From assembly GCA_024235315.1 (NCBI GenBank), contig JACKMP010000005.1:62001-126000 (forward strand): DNA of 64,000 nt, in the 5' to 3' direction. Position numbers and translations under genes: made by a program. This DNA is from Chromatiaceae bacterium. GTDB lineage: Bacteria; Pseudomonadota; Gammaproteobacteria; Chromatiales; Chromatiaceae. The notes under the pieces are model-generated. The model searched no databases and was not told where the DNA came from. It saw only the letters and a list, made by a program, of their open reading frames with translations. Of the stretch, positions 39,754-49,039 are shown piece by piece. How positions within the stretch are numbered: the first letter of the stretch is position 1; every line of letters starts with the position of its first letter.

Positions 39754-41421
39754 GTGAGCACGTTCAACCACCGCAAGTACCGTCCGACGCAGGCCCTGCC
39801 AATGCGCAGTCGTCAGTGGCCGGACCAGACCATCGAGCACGCCCCGACCTGGGCCAGCGTCGACCTGCGTGATGGCAACCAGGCATTGCTCGAACCGATG
39901 AACGTGACACAGAAGCGCCGCCTGTGGGACTTGCTGGTCAAGATCGGCATCAAGGAGATCGAAGTCGGTTTCCCCTCGGCCAGCCAGCCTGACTTCGACT
40001 TCGTGCGCTGGCTGATCGAGGAAGACCGCATCCCCGGGGATGTCACCGTCCAGGTACTGGTGCAGGCGCGAGAGCCGCTGATCAAACGCACCTTCGAGGC
40101 ATTGAGCGGCGCGCGGCGCGCGATCGTACACGTCTACAACTCGACCTCGACCGTACAGCGTGAGCGGGTGTTCGGGCGCGATCGCGAGGGCATCAAGTCG
40201 ATCGCGGTCGAGGGGGCCAGGATGCTGCAGCGCGAAGCCGCCCGCTATCCCGACACCGAATGGGTGTTCCAGTATTCCCCGGAGAGCTTTTCCAATACCG
40301 AGTGGGACTACGCGGTCGAGGTCTGCGACGCGGTCACCGCGGTCTGGCAGCCGACGCCCGGGCGTCCCTGCATCATCAACCTGCCGGCCACAGTCGAGAG
40401 CAGCACACCGAACGTGTTCGCCGACCAGGTCGAGTATTTCTGCCGCCACGTCGCACGCCGCGACGCGCTGATCGTCTCACTGCACACGCACAATGACAGG
40501 GGTACCGCGGTCGCGGCCGCCGAGCTGGGCCTGATGGCAGGTGCAGACCGTGTCGAGGGCACGTTGCTGGGCAACGGCGAGCGTACCGGCAACATGGATA
40601 TCGTCACGCTGGCGATGAACCTGTACAGCCAGGGCGTCGACCCGCAACTGGACCTCTCCAACCCCGACGAGGTGATACAGGTGTATACGCAGTGCACGGG
40701 CCTGCCGGTCCATCCGCGCCATCCGTGGATCGGCGAACTGGTGTACACCGCGTTTTCGGGCAGCCACCAGGACGCAATCCGCAAGTGCCTGCACCGGCAG
40801 ACCGCCGACGAGCCCTGGCAGGTCGCCTACCTGCCGATCGACCCACGTGACCTGGGACGCGACTACCAGGCGATCATTCGCGTCAACAGCCAGTCGGGCA
40901 AAGGCGGCGTGGCATTCGTGCTGGAGCGCGACTACGGCCTGACATTGCCGCGCTGGATGCAGGTCGAGCTCGCGCAGATCGTGCAGCGCGAAAGCGAGAC
41001 GCACAGCGGCGAGATCGGCAGCCAGCGCATCCACGAGCTCTTCATCGAGCACTTCGCCAATGCCGGCGCCCCGGTCGCGTTGACCGGTTACCGCCTGCAC
41101 CGCGAGCAGGGTGTCGACCGCATCGAGGCGAGCATCAGCGACAATGGTCGTGTGGACACAATCCGCGGCAGTGGCGAAGGGGCGATCGAGGCTTTCGTCA
41201 ACGCCTGGACCGCGAGTTACGGCAACCGTATCAACGTCGTCGATTACACCGAGCACTCGCTGGGTGAGGCGACCAATGCCGAGGCCGTGGCCTATGTGCA
41301 GCTGAATATCGACGGACAGCGTTCTGCAGGTGCCGCCTTCGACCGCGATACCGTGAGCGCGTCGATGCGCGCTGTGCTCGCAGCACTGAACAGCGCCCGG
41401 ATGACCCAGGCGGCCGCTTGA
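39754..41421 (+). CDS. leuA: 2-isopropylmalate synthase, long form
   Basis: 555 residues. First step of leucine synthesis. TIM-barrel catalytic block SVDLRDGNQALLEPM, LHTHNDRGTA (metal His-x-His), and the regulatory C-terminus with GSGEGAIEAFVNAW for leucine feedback. The N-terminal HRKYRPTQALPMRSRQWPD is the actinobacterial-like long type. GTG 39754 has TGGAG eight bases upstream. Divergent from an Lrp-type regulator. Confidence 0.95.
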   Translation: MSTFNHRKYRPTQALPMRSRQWPDQTIEHAPTWASVDLRDGNQALLEPMNVTQKRRLWDLLVKIGIKEIEVGFPSASQPDFDFVRWLIEEDRIPGDVTVQVLVQAREPLIKRTFEALSGARRAIVHVYNSTSTVQRERVFGRDREGIKSIAVEGARMLQREAARYPDTEWVFQYSPESFSNTEWDYAVEVCDAVTAVWQPTPGRPCIINLPATVESSTPNVFADQVEYFCRHVARRDALIVSLHTHNDRGTAVAAAELGLMAGADRVEGTLLGNGERTGNMDIVTLAMNLYSQGVDPQLDLSNPDEVIQVYTQCTGLPVHPRHPWIGELVYTAFSGSHQDAIRKCLHRQTADEPWQVAYLPIDPRDLGRDYQAIIRVNSQSGKGGVAFVLERDYGLTLPRWMQVELAQIVQRESETHSGEIGSQRIHELFIEHFANAGAPVALTGYRLHREQGVDRIEASISDNGRVDTIRGSGEGAIEAFVNAWTASYGNRINVVDYTEHSLGEATNAEAVAYVQLNIDGQRSAGAAFDRDTVSASMRAVLAALNSARMTQAAA

Positions 41422-41436
41422 GTCACCTGCAGCCGA

Positions 41437-42501
41437 TCAGGCGGCGCCCATGTGCGCCGCCAGCTTCGCACGATCCGGGCGCTCGATGATTCCACGCTCG
41501 GTGACGATCGCGTCGACCAGCTCGGCCGGGGTCACATCAAACACCGGGTTCCAGGCCCCGGCACCTTCCGCCGCGATGCGCTGGCCACCGCACTGCAGGA
41601 CCTCTTGCGCAGGCCGTTCCTCGATCGGAATCGCGCGGCCGTCGGTGGTTTCCATATCGATCGTCGAGGTCGGGGCCGCCACCATGAAACGCACACCGTG
41701 ATGGCGTGCCGCGACAGCCAGGCCGTAGGTCCCGATCTTGTTGGCGACGTCACCGTTGGCCGCGATGCGGTCGGAACCGACGATAACCCAGCTGATCCCA
41801 CCCGCAGCCATGCGCGCCGCCGCCGCGCTGTCGGCCATCAGCTTCACCGGGATACCGTCTCGCGCCAGCTCCCAGGCGGTCAATCTTGCACCCTGCAGCC
41901 AGGGGCGCGTCTCGTCGGCATACACGGTGTCGATCTTGCCCTGGGCATGCGCACTGCGGATAACGCCCAAGGCGGTGCCCCATCCCCCTGTTGCGAGACC
42001 ACCGGTGTTGCAATGGGTGATCACAGCGGTCGGCCCGGCGATCAGGCTGGCACCGTAGTCACCCATGCGACGATTGTCCGCACGGTCGCGTTGATGGATA
42101 GCCTGCGCCTCGGCCAGCAAGGCCGGAACCGGATTCGTCCCGGTCAGCGTTGAAAGCAACTCGCGCATGCGCGCGATCGCCCAGAACAGGTTGATTGCCG
42201 TTGGGCGCGACCCGGCCAGCACCTGCAGATCATCCTCCAGCGCGTGCCGCCAACTCTCCGCATCCTGTGCAAAACGCTGCCGCGCCGCCAGCACGACGCC
42301 GTAGGCAGCGGCGATGCCGATGGCCGGCGCGCCGCGAACTACCATCGCACGGATCGCCGCGGCGGTAGTGGCAGCGTCGCCGCACTCGATGAACACCTCG
42401 CGCCGCGGCAGCAGTCGCTGGTCGAGAAGATAAAGCCGGTCGTCCTGCCACAGCACGGCGACGTCGGCGGTCACAGCGATATTCAGGGTCACTTCCTTCA
42501 T
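41437..42501 (-). CDS. mtnA: S-methyl-5-thioribose-1-phosphate isomerase
   Basis: 354 residues. Methionine salvage step. RGAPAIGIAAAYG, catalytic Cys in VITHCNTGGLATGGWGTALG, catalytic Asp in VGSDRIAANGDVANKIGTYG. Divergent from mtaD, which can feed the same salvage pathway. Converges with leuA (15 bases between stops). Confidence 0.95.
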   Translation of the reverse strand: MKEVTLNIAVTADVAVLWQDDRLYLLDQRLLPRREVFIECGDAATTAAAIRAMVVRGAPAIGIAAAYGVVLAARQRFAQDAESWRHALEDDLQVLAGSRPTAINLFWAIARMRELLSTLTGTNPVPALLAEAQAIHQRDRADNRRMGDYGASLIAGPTAVITHCNTGGLATGGWGTALGVIRSAHAQGKIDTVYADETRPWLQGARLTAWELARDGIPVKLMADSAAAARMAAGGISWVIVGSDRIAANGDVANKIGTYGLAVAARHHGVRFMVAAPTSTIDMETTDGRAIPIEERPAQEVLQCGGQRIAAEGAGAWNPVFDVTPAELVDAIVTERGIIERPDRAKLAAHMGAA

Positions 42502-42603
42502 GGCGTCAGGTCACTCGGCGCGTCTGTGGCGCATCTCTCAATAGGGTAAAGGCAGGAAATTGCGCTATTTTAGCCGCCTGGCGACCAACAACGGCAAAGA
42601 ATC

Positions 42604-43920
42604 GTGCAAACAGACCTGCTTATCCATGCCGACTGGGTGATACCGGTCGACCGGCCCGGCGCGCTCGCGCAACACAGTATTGCCATTGATGGAGGCAGGA
42701 TCTCGGCGATCCTCACGCACGACGAGGCGCAACACCAGGTCACTGCGCGCGAAACCGTCACACTGCCCGGCCATGCGCTGATGCCCGGTCTGATCAATGC
42801 CCACACGCACAGTCCGATGACGCTGTTCCGCGGCCTCGCCGACGACCTGCCGCTGATGACCTGGCTGAACGAGCATATCTGGCCGGCCGAGGCCCGTTGG
42901 GTGCATGAGGAATTCGTTGCCGACGGCTCGCGGCTCGCGATCGCCGAGATGATCCGCAGCGGCACCACCTGCTTCAACGATATGTACTTCTTTGCCGATG
43001 TCACCGGACGGGTCGCCGCTCAGGCCGGTATGCGTGCCAGCATCGGTCTGATCCTGATCGACTTCCCGTCGGCGTGGGCCAGCGATGCCGACGCCTACCT
43101 GGACAGGGCGATCGCGGTTCACGACCAGTTCCGGGGCGACCCGCTGGTGCGCACCGCATTTGCCCCTCACGCGCCCTACTCTGTCTCCGACGCCCCGCTA
43201 CGCCGGGTCGTCACGCTGGCCAATGAACTCGAGCTGCCGGTGCACATGCACGTCCACGAGACGGCAGCCGAGGTCAGCGGCAGCGTCGGGCAGTACGGTC
43301 ATCGGCCGATCGAACGCCTGCACCGTCTCAACCTGATCAACCCGACACTGATGGCCGTCCACATGACCCAGCTCGGCGACGACGAGATTGATCTGTTCGC
43401 CGGCAGCGGTGCACATGTGGTGCACTGCCCGCAATCGAATCTGAAGCTCGCCTCCGGTCACTGTCCGGTGACACGACTGCTCGAGGCCGGGATCAACGTC
43501 GCGCTCGGCACCGACGGCGCCGCCAGCAACAATGACCTGGACATGCTCGCCGAGATGCAGTCTGCCGCGCTGCTGGCCAAGGGCAACACCGGTGACGCCT
43601 GCGCCCTGCCGGCGCAACAGGCGCTCTACATGGCGACCCTGGCCGGCGCCCGCGCGCTCGGCATCGATGACCTGACCGGCTCCCTGGCGGTTGGCAAGGC
43701 CGCCGACATCGTCGCGATCGACCTCGCGCAGCCGGAGACCCAACCGGTATTCAACCCGGTGTCCCAGCTCGTGTATGCGGCCGGACGCGAACAGGTGCGG
43801 CACGTGTGGATCAATGGCCGGCAGGTGCTGAAGAATCGCGCGCTGACCACGATCGACCTGGCGCAGACGCTGCAGCGCGCGGCGGGCTGGCACACGCGCA
43901 TCGTGGACAACCCCGGCTGA
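42604..43920 (+). CDS. mtaD: Methylthioadenosine/S-adenosylhomocysteine deaminase
   Basis: 438 residues, amidohydrolase. Metal ligands in NAHTHSPMTLFRG, HMHVHETAAE and GTDGAASNNDLDM; the TRZ/ATZ-type fold with the final beta-sandwich (VWINGRQVLKNR). Deaminates methylthioadenosine to methylthioinosine, part of the Pseudomonas-type MTA route. Start is GTG 42604. It leads the mtaD-ubiG-mupP-yciK cluster. Confidence 0.92.
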   Translation: MQTDLLIHADWVIPVDRPGALAQHSIAIDGGRISAILTHDEAQHQVTARETVTLPGHALMPGLINAHTHSPMTLFRGLADDLPLMTWLNEHIWPAEARWVHEEFVADGSRLAIAEMIRSGTTCFNDMYFFADVTGRVAAQAGMRASIGLILIDFPSAWASDADAYLDRAIAVHDQFRGDPLVRTAFAPHAPYSVSDAPLRRVVTLANELELPVHMHVHETAAEVSGSVGQYGHRPIERLHRLNLINPTLMAVHMTQLGDDEIDLFAGSGAHVVHCPQSNLKLASGHCPVTRLLEAGINVALGTDGAASNNDLDMLAEMQSAALLAKGNTGDACALPAQQALYMATLAGARALGIDDLTGSLAVGKAADIVAIDLAQPETQPVFNPVSQLVYAAGREQVRHVWINGRQVLKNRALTTIDLAQTLQRAAGWHTRIVDNPG

Positions 43921-44007
43921 TCACCGACCGCACCGCCCTGACGGCGCGACCGGGAACGCCCCCACGCCTTATAATGACCAGCCAGATTGAACAGAAGGTC
44001 CGTGACC

Positions 44008-44724
44008 ATGTGTGCAGCCGTCAATGTCGACCATGCCGAAGTCAGCAAGTTCGAGCAGCTGGCCTCGCGCTGGTGGGATCCCAACAGTGAATTCAAGCCA
44101 CTGCACGAGATCAACCCGCTGCGACTGGACTATATCGATGCCCGTGCCGGGCTGAGCGGCAAACAGGTACTGGATGTCGGCTGCGGCGGTGGCATCCTCG
44201 CCGAATCGATGGCGGCACGCGGGGCGACCGTCACCGGCATCGACATGGGAGAGGCACCGCTCGAGGTGGCGCGGCTGCACCTGCTCGAGAGCGGCCAGCA
44301 CGTGGACTATCGACAAGTACCCGTCGAGCAGCTGGCGGACGAGATGCCGGCACAGTTCGATGTCGTAACCTGTATGGAGATGCTTGAACATGTACCGGAC
44401 CCGGCGTCGGTGGTCGCCGCCTGTGCCACCCTGGTCAAACCGGGCGGACAGGTGTTCTTCTCGACCATCAACCGCAATCCCAAGTCTTATCTGTTTGCGA
44501 TCGTCGGTGCCGAGTATGTGCTGCGGCTGCTACCCCGTGGCACCCACGATTACGCCAAATTCATCCGGCCGTCCGAGCTGTCACGCTGGATACGCGGGGC
44601 AGGACTCGATATGCGTGATATTACCGGGCTCACCTACAACCCCCTGTCCGGCGTCTACCGGCTCGACCCGCGCGACGTCGACGTCAACTATATGATCGCA
44701 ACCGCCTGCCCGGAGCCTGCGTGA
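44008..44724 (+). CDS. ubiG: Ubiquinone 3-O-methyltransferase
   Basis: 238 residues. Both O-methylations of ubiquinone. NVDHAEVSKFEQLASRWWDPNSEFKPLHEINPLRLDYI and LDVGCGGGILAESMAARGA (SAM loop), CMEMLEHVPDP, FFSTINRNPKSYLFAIVGAEYVLRLLPRGTHDYAKFIRPSEL are family signatures. ATG 44008. GTGA overlap with the next gene. Confidence 0.97.
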   Translation: MCAAVNVDHAEVSKFEQLASRWWDPNSEFKPLHEINPLRLDYIDARAGLSGKQVLDVGCGGGILAESMAARGATVTGIDMGEAPLEVARLHLLESGQHVDYRQVPVEQLADEMPAQFDVVTCMEMLEHVPDPASVVAACATLVKPGGQVFFSTINRNPKSYLFAIVGAEYVLRLLPRGTHDYAKFIRPSELSRWIRGAGLDMRDITGLTYNPLSGVYRLDPRDVDVNYMIATACPEPA

Positions 44725-45398
44725 GAAAACCGCCGCGTGCCGTGCTGTTCGACCTCGACGGCACCCTCGCTGACACCGCCCCCGACCTCGCTTATGCGCT
44801 GAACCAGACACTGTTGCGATTCGAACGCGAGCCGCTGCCATTCGCAACCATCCGTCCGGTCGTATCACATGGCGGGATAGCGCTGATCGAGCTGGGCTTC
44901 GGCATGTCACGCGACCAGCCGGGGTTCGAGCAGCGTCGGCAATACCTGCTCGACGTCTACGCCGCCAACCTGTGTCGCGAGACCGTTCTCTTTCCCGGCA
45001 TGGCCGAGGTACTGGAACACCTTGAGGCGCATGCGCAGCCCTGGGGCATCGTCACCAACAAGCCTGCCTGGCTGACCGATCCGCTGATCACCGCAATGCG
45101 GCTGGACCAGCGCGCCGGGTGTGTGGTCAGCGGGGACACCTGCGCGCAGCGCAAACCGCACCCGCAACCTGTCCTGCACGCCTGCCGGCTGCTTGGCTGT
45201 GATCCTGCGGAGACCTGGTACGTCGGGGACGCCGGACGTGACATCGAGGCCGGGCGTGCCGCCGGTTGTCTCACCGTGGGTGCGCTGTTCGGCTATCTGC
45301 ACCCGGAAGACCCGCCGGAGGACTGGCAGTGCGATCTGATGATCGAGACCCCCGGACAACTGCTCGAACTTCTGAACGATGACGCCGACGTCGCCTGA
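44721..45398 (+). CDS. mupP: HAD phosphatase, MupP/Gph type
   Basis: 225 residues. HAD motif I FDLDGTLADTAPD (residues 9-21), motif II GIVTNKP, motif III with KPHPQP, motif IV VGDAGRDIEAGRAAG. The position directly after ubiG and before yciK matches mupP of Pseudomonas, which dephosphorylates N-acetylmuramate 6-phosphate in cell-wall recycling. By sequence alone phosphoglycolate phosphatase (gph) is the alternative. Start is GTG 44721, overlapping ubiG. Confidence 0.85.
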   Translation: MRKPPRAVLFDLDGTLADTAPDLAYALNQTLLRFEREPLPFATIRPVVSHGGIALIELGFGMSRDQPGFEQRRQYLLDVYAANLCRETVLFPGMAEVLEHLEAHAQPWGIVTNKPAWLTDPLITAMRLDQRAGCVVSGDTCAQRKPHPQPVLHACRLLGCDPAETWYVGDAGRDIEAGRAAGCLTVGALFGYLHPEDPPEDWQCDLMIETPGQLLELLNDDADVA

Positions 45399-46152
45399 CG
45401 ATGGCGCTTGGGGCTTCCCCAATCGCGCCATACCGGTCGGCTCGGCCGCCTACTACGCAGTACGCTTCTGTCCGCCGGAGCAACGTGAGCGCAACGCGCT
45501 GCTGCTGGCCTGGTACGAGCTGGTGCAGGAGATTGTCGAGCAGCACACCGACCCCGGCGTGGCACGTCTGAAACTCGACTGGTGGCGTCAGGAGGTTTCG
45601 CTGCTGAGCGTCCGGCGATGCCGTCATCCGCTCACCGTCGCGCTTCAGAACACCGGCGTCGGCGCAGGGTCGGAAATGCCGATGTCGGCGATCATCGAAG
45701 CCGCCGACGACGAGATCCGTTCGCCGCAGGTGCACGACGACGGTGCGTTCACTGCCAACTGCCGCCGCTCTTTCGGCGGCCTTTTTGTGCTGCTGAACCG
45801 CCTCGACGGACTTGCTCCCGAGGGGGAAAGGTGCTGCGTCGAATGCGGGGGCTATTGCGCCGCGGTGGAACGGATCCGCCGACTGGCCCGGTCACCGCAG
45901 CGTGTGCCGCCGGACCTCGGCGCCACAACACTGCGCCAGTCGCCGTCCGAGTTGCGCACGCAGCGCCTGGACGCCCTGTTGGCCGCGTTCGATACCACGC
46001 CGACACGACCATTGCCGGTACTGGCCGCGCGGCTGCTGGCGTTGAGCAAGGCAATGCACAAAAAAATCCGCAACAGCGGTTATCCTGTTGCCGACACCCT
46101 GGTGGAACGTGCGCCCATCGCCCTGCTGTGGACCGCCTGGCGCAGCCAATGA
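45379..46152 (+). CDS. Squalene/phytoene synthase-family protein, degenerate active site
   Basis: 257 residues, all-helical. VGSAAYYAVRFCPPEQRERNALLLAWYELVQEIVEQHTDPGVARLKLDWWRQEV matches the N-terminal part of the SQS/PSY family over several segments. The first Asp-rich motif (DxxxD) is replaced by ELVQEIVEQ, and no clear second DxxxD is seen in the region around GGYCAAVERIRRLA. It may not condense prenyl diphosphates. The start overlaps mupP by 20 bases. Its place in a ubiG operon hints at isoprenoid or membrane chemistry, but that is inference. Confidence 0.75.
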   Translation: MTPTSPDDGAWGFPNRAIPVGSAAYYAVRFCPPEQRERNALLLAWYELVQEIVEQHTDPGVARLKLDWWRQEVSLLSVRRCRHPLTVALQNTGVGAGSEMPMSAIIEAADDEIRSPQVHDDGAFTANCRRSFGGLFVLLNRLDGLAPEGERCCVECGGYCAAVERIRRLARSPQRVPPDLGATTLRQSPSELRTQRLDALLAAFDTTPTRPLPVLAARLLALSKAMHKKIRNSGYPVADTLVERAPIALLWTAWRSQ

Positions 46153-46173
46153 CCGTATACAGAGAACACATCC

Positions 46174-46917
46174 ATGCATGCAGACTACCGTCCCGCCGAA
46201 AATCTCCTGGAAGATCGGATCATCCTCGTCACCGGTGCCGGTGACGGCATCGGCCGTGCTGCCGCGCTCGCGTATGCGGCACACGGCGCAACCGTCGTGC
46301 TGCTGGGCAAGTCCGTAGCGAAACTCGAGGCGGTATACGATCAGATCGAAGCTGCACACGGCCCGATACCGGCCATCTATCCGATGCACCTGGAGGGCGC
46401 GTCACCCTACGACTACGACGAACTGGCACACGCAATACACAGCAATTTCGAGCGCCTCGACGGTATCCTGCACAACGCTGCCAACCTGCCCTATCTCAGC
46501 CGGATCAAGGACTACGACGGCGACGACTGGCTGAAGGTGATGCAGGTCAATGTCAATGCGCCCTTCTTCATCACCCAGGCGTGCCTGCCATTGCTGGAGC
46601 AGTCACCCGATGCCAGTGTGTTGTTCACCACGGACGCGGCCGGACACCAGGGCAAGGCCTACTGGGGTGCGTACGGTGTGTCCAAGTTCGCCATCGAGGG
46701 ATTGACACAGACGCTCGCGGCCGAGCTCGACAACAGCGCAATTCGCGTCAACTGCATCGACCCGGGCCCGACCCGCACCGCCATGCGCAAACGGGCGTTC
46801 CCCGGCGAAGACAACGCCGACCTGAAAACCCCGGAGACACTGGCCCCGCTCTATTTGTGGGCGATCGGACCGGACAGCCGCGGCACCACCGGACAGCGGC
46901 TGAGCTGGGACGACTGA
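46174..46917 (+). CDS. yciK: Short-chain dehydrogenase YciK
   Basis: 247 residues. Rossmann motif TGAGDGIGRAAALAYA (17-32), HNAANLPYLSRIKDY, catalytic Ser in TTDAAGHQGKAYWGAYGVSKFA with YxxxK. ENLLEDRIILVTGA start and C-terminal GTTGQRLSWDD are typical of YciK. Physiological substrate unknown. Last gene of the mtaD-ubiG-mupP cluster, 21 bases after the SQS-like gene. Confidence 0.92.
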   Translation: MHADYRPAENLLEDRIILVTGAGDGIGRAAALAYAAHGATVVLLGKSVAKLEAVYDQIEAAHGPIPAIYPMHLEGASPYDYDELAHAIHSNFERLDGILHNAANLPYLSRIKDYDGDDWLKVMQVNVNAPFFITQACLPLLEQSPDASVLFTTDAAGHQGKAYWGAYGVSKFAIEGLTQTLAAELDNSAIRVNCIDPGPTRTAMRKRAFPGEDNADLKTPETLAPLYLWAIGPDSRGTTGQRLSWDD

Positions 46918-47027
46918 AGCGTGACCGACCGCCTGGCGGCCGGATGCCAGAGGGCTGGATCACAATGGCACACTGAACAGGGCTGGATCCGGCTCAAGTC
47001 GCTTGACGCGCAGACGCTACAGCCTGC

Positions 47028-48980
47028 ATGACTGCAACGCCTGACGTGCGATCAAGGGACTCTGACGACAACGTAAATATTCCGCTCGAACAGGTAAAGA
47101 TCGTCTTTGCCGCCGTCCCGCTTTCACTGGCGGCGAATCTGATCAACAGCATCATTCTCAGTGCTGCGCTCTGGGCACTGGTCGCTCACGCTTTCATACT
47201 CACCTGGTTTTTCGCCATCTCCGCGGCATCCGTCTTTCGCTGGTACACCTACCGGCGTTTTACAGCGACCACCGAGGCATCGCGAGCCGACCCATCCTGG
47301 CGCTCACTGGCCGCAATCGGCACCCTGCTGACCGGCGCACTTTGGGGATCGACCGCGCTATTCCTTTTCCCTGCGGACAGCATGGTGCACCAGGTCTTCC
47401 TTGCGTTCGTCATCGCCGGCATCAGCGCAGCGGCAGTGACCACATTATCAGCGGTGCATGGCCTGGCAGCCGGCTTCCTGCTGCTGACACTGGGACCGAT
47501 GATGTGGCGGTTCCTCGCAGCGGATCACGTGCTTGGTCATACGATGGCACTGATGACGGCCCTGTTCGCGCTGATGATCGTCGTATCGTCCGGGCGGCTT
47601 CACAGAACCATTCTGGAATCACTGCAGATCCGCAACGAAAGACGGCAGGCCGAGCGCACCATCCGCCACCAGGCCCTTTTTGACCAACTGACCGGGCTTC
47701 CCAACCGGCGGCTGCTGCTCGACCGCCTGCATCAGGAAATGGCACGTTCGATCCGCCACGGTCATATGGGTGCCGTGCTGTTCCTCGATCTGGATCATTT
47801 CAAGACCATCAACGATTCCCTCGGACACCGCATCGGCGACATGCTGCTGCAGTCTGTCGCCGCGCGCCTGCTCCGACGGCTGCGCGGCGAAGACACAGTT
47901 GCACGCATCGGCGGCGACGAATTCGTCGCCCTGATCCCCGAGATCGGCGCATCAGACGGTAACGCGGTGGCCAACTCCCGCCAACTCGCCATCGAACTGC
48001 TGGAGCTGTTCCGCCACCCCTTCAAGATTGAAGGCCACACCCTGCATCTTTCCGCTAGCATCGGCGTGACGCTGTTTCCCATGGGGCAGCAGGATCCCGA
48101 GGACCTGCTGCAGCAGGCTGACGTGGCGATGTACAGCGCGAAGGAAAGCGGTCGCGACACCACACAGCTGTTCCTGCCGAGCATGCAGGCTGCGGTCGAC
48201 GAACGCCTGAAGATCGAACGCGGCCTGCGCCACGCACTTGCCCACGGCGGACTCGAGCTGTACTACCAGCCACAGGTGGCCGACGACGGAAAGCTCATCG
48301 GTGCCGAGGCTTTGGCACGCTGGAAGCATCCTGAACACGGCCTCGTGTCACCGGCGCAGTTCATCCGTATAGCGGAAGAGACGGGATTGATATACCAGCT
48401 GGGAGACTGGGTACTGCGACGCGCCTGCGATGACCTCGCGCGACTCAGTGCCGATGCGGACCTGCACATTTCCGTGAATATCAGCCCGAAACAGTTTCGC
48501 GAGGCCGGTTTCGTCGAACGCGTGCGGGTGATCCTGGCAGACACAGGTGCCCCGCCGGAGCGTCTGACGCTGGAAATCACCGAAAGTGTCGTTATCGACA
48601 ACATCGAACAGACCGTAGAGCGCATGCACACACTCAAGGCGCTGGGCATCAGCTTCTCGGTCGATGACTTCGGCACCGGGCACTCATCCCTTGCCTATCT
48701 GAAACGCCTGCCACTGGACACCTTGAAGATCGACCAGTCGTTCGTGCGTGATATCGGCACCGATCCGAACGATGCCGTCATCGTCGACACCATCATCGTG
48801 ATGGCCCGACACCTGGGAATGGAGGTGATTGCAGAGGGCGTGGAGACCGACGAAGCGTTGCGCTTTCTGCTATCCAAGGGTTGTCGCCAGTTTCAGGGTT
48901 ATCTGTTTGGAAAACCGGAACCGATCGAGGCGTTGCGCTCCCGCCTGCACACGCCCCAAGCGGTCGAGGCCAGTGGCTGA
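47028..48980 (+). CDS. Membrane GGDEF-EAL cyclic-di-GMP protein
   Basis: 650 residues. About six membrane helices in the first 195 residues (a MASE-like sensor region), then GGDEF (site RIGGDEFVAL, about 292-301, intact) and EAL (GAEALARWKHP, about 424-434; later VDDFGTGHSSLAYL and EGVET intact). Both catalytic motifs look functional, so it could make and degrade cyclic-di-GMP. It stands alone 110 bases after yciK. The signal sensed is unknown. Confidence 0.92.
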   Translation: MTATPDVRSRDSDDNVNIPLEQVKIVFAAVPLSLAANLINSIILSAALWALVAHAFILTWFFAISAASVFRWYTYRRFTATTEASRADPSWRSLAAIGTLLTGALWGSTALFLFPADSMVHQVFLAFVIAGISAAAVTTLSAVHGLAAGFLLLTLGPMMWRFLAADHVLGHTMALMTALFALMIVVSSGRLHRTILESLQIRNERRQAERTIRHQALFDQLTGLPNRRLLLDRLHQEMARSIRHGHMGAVLFLDLDHFKTINDSLGHRIGDMLLQSVAARLLRRLRGEDTVARIGGDEFVALIPEIGASDGNAVANSRQLAIELLELFRHPFKIEGHTLHLSASIGVTLFPMGQQDPEDLLQQADVAMYSAKESGRDTTQLFLPSMQAAVDERLKIERGLRHALAHGGLELYYQPQVADDGKLIGAEALARWKHPEHGLVSPAQFIRIAEETGLIYQLGDWVLRRACDDLARLSADADLHISVNISPKQFREAGFVERVRVILADTGAPPERLTLEITESVVIDNIEQTVERMHTLKALGISFSVDDFGTGHSSLAYLKRLPLDTLKIDQSFVRDIGTDPNDAVIVDTIIVMARHLGMEVIAEGVETDEALRFLLSKGCRQFQGYLFGKPEPIEALRSRLHTPQAVEASG

Positions 48981-49039
48981 GGGCAGCACAAGGCACGCGG
49001 GCATTACTGAACGTTCGGTAACCAGTTCCAGCAGCTGCC

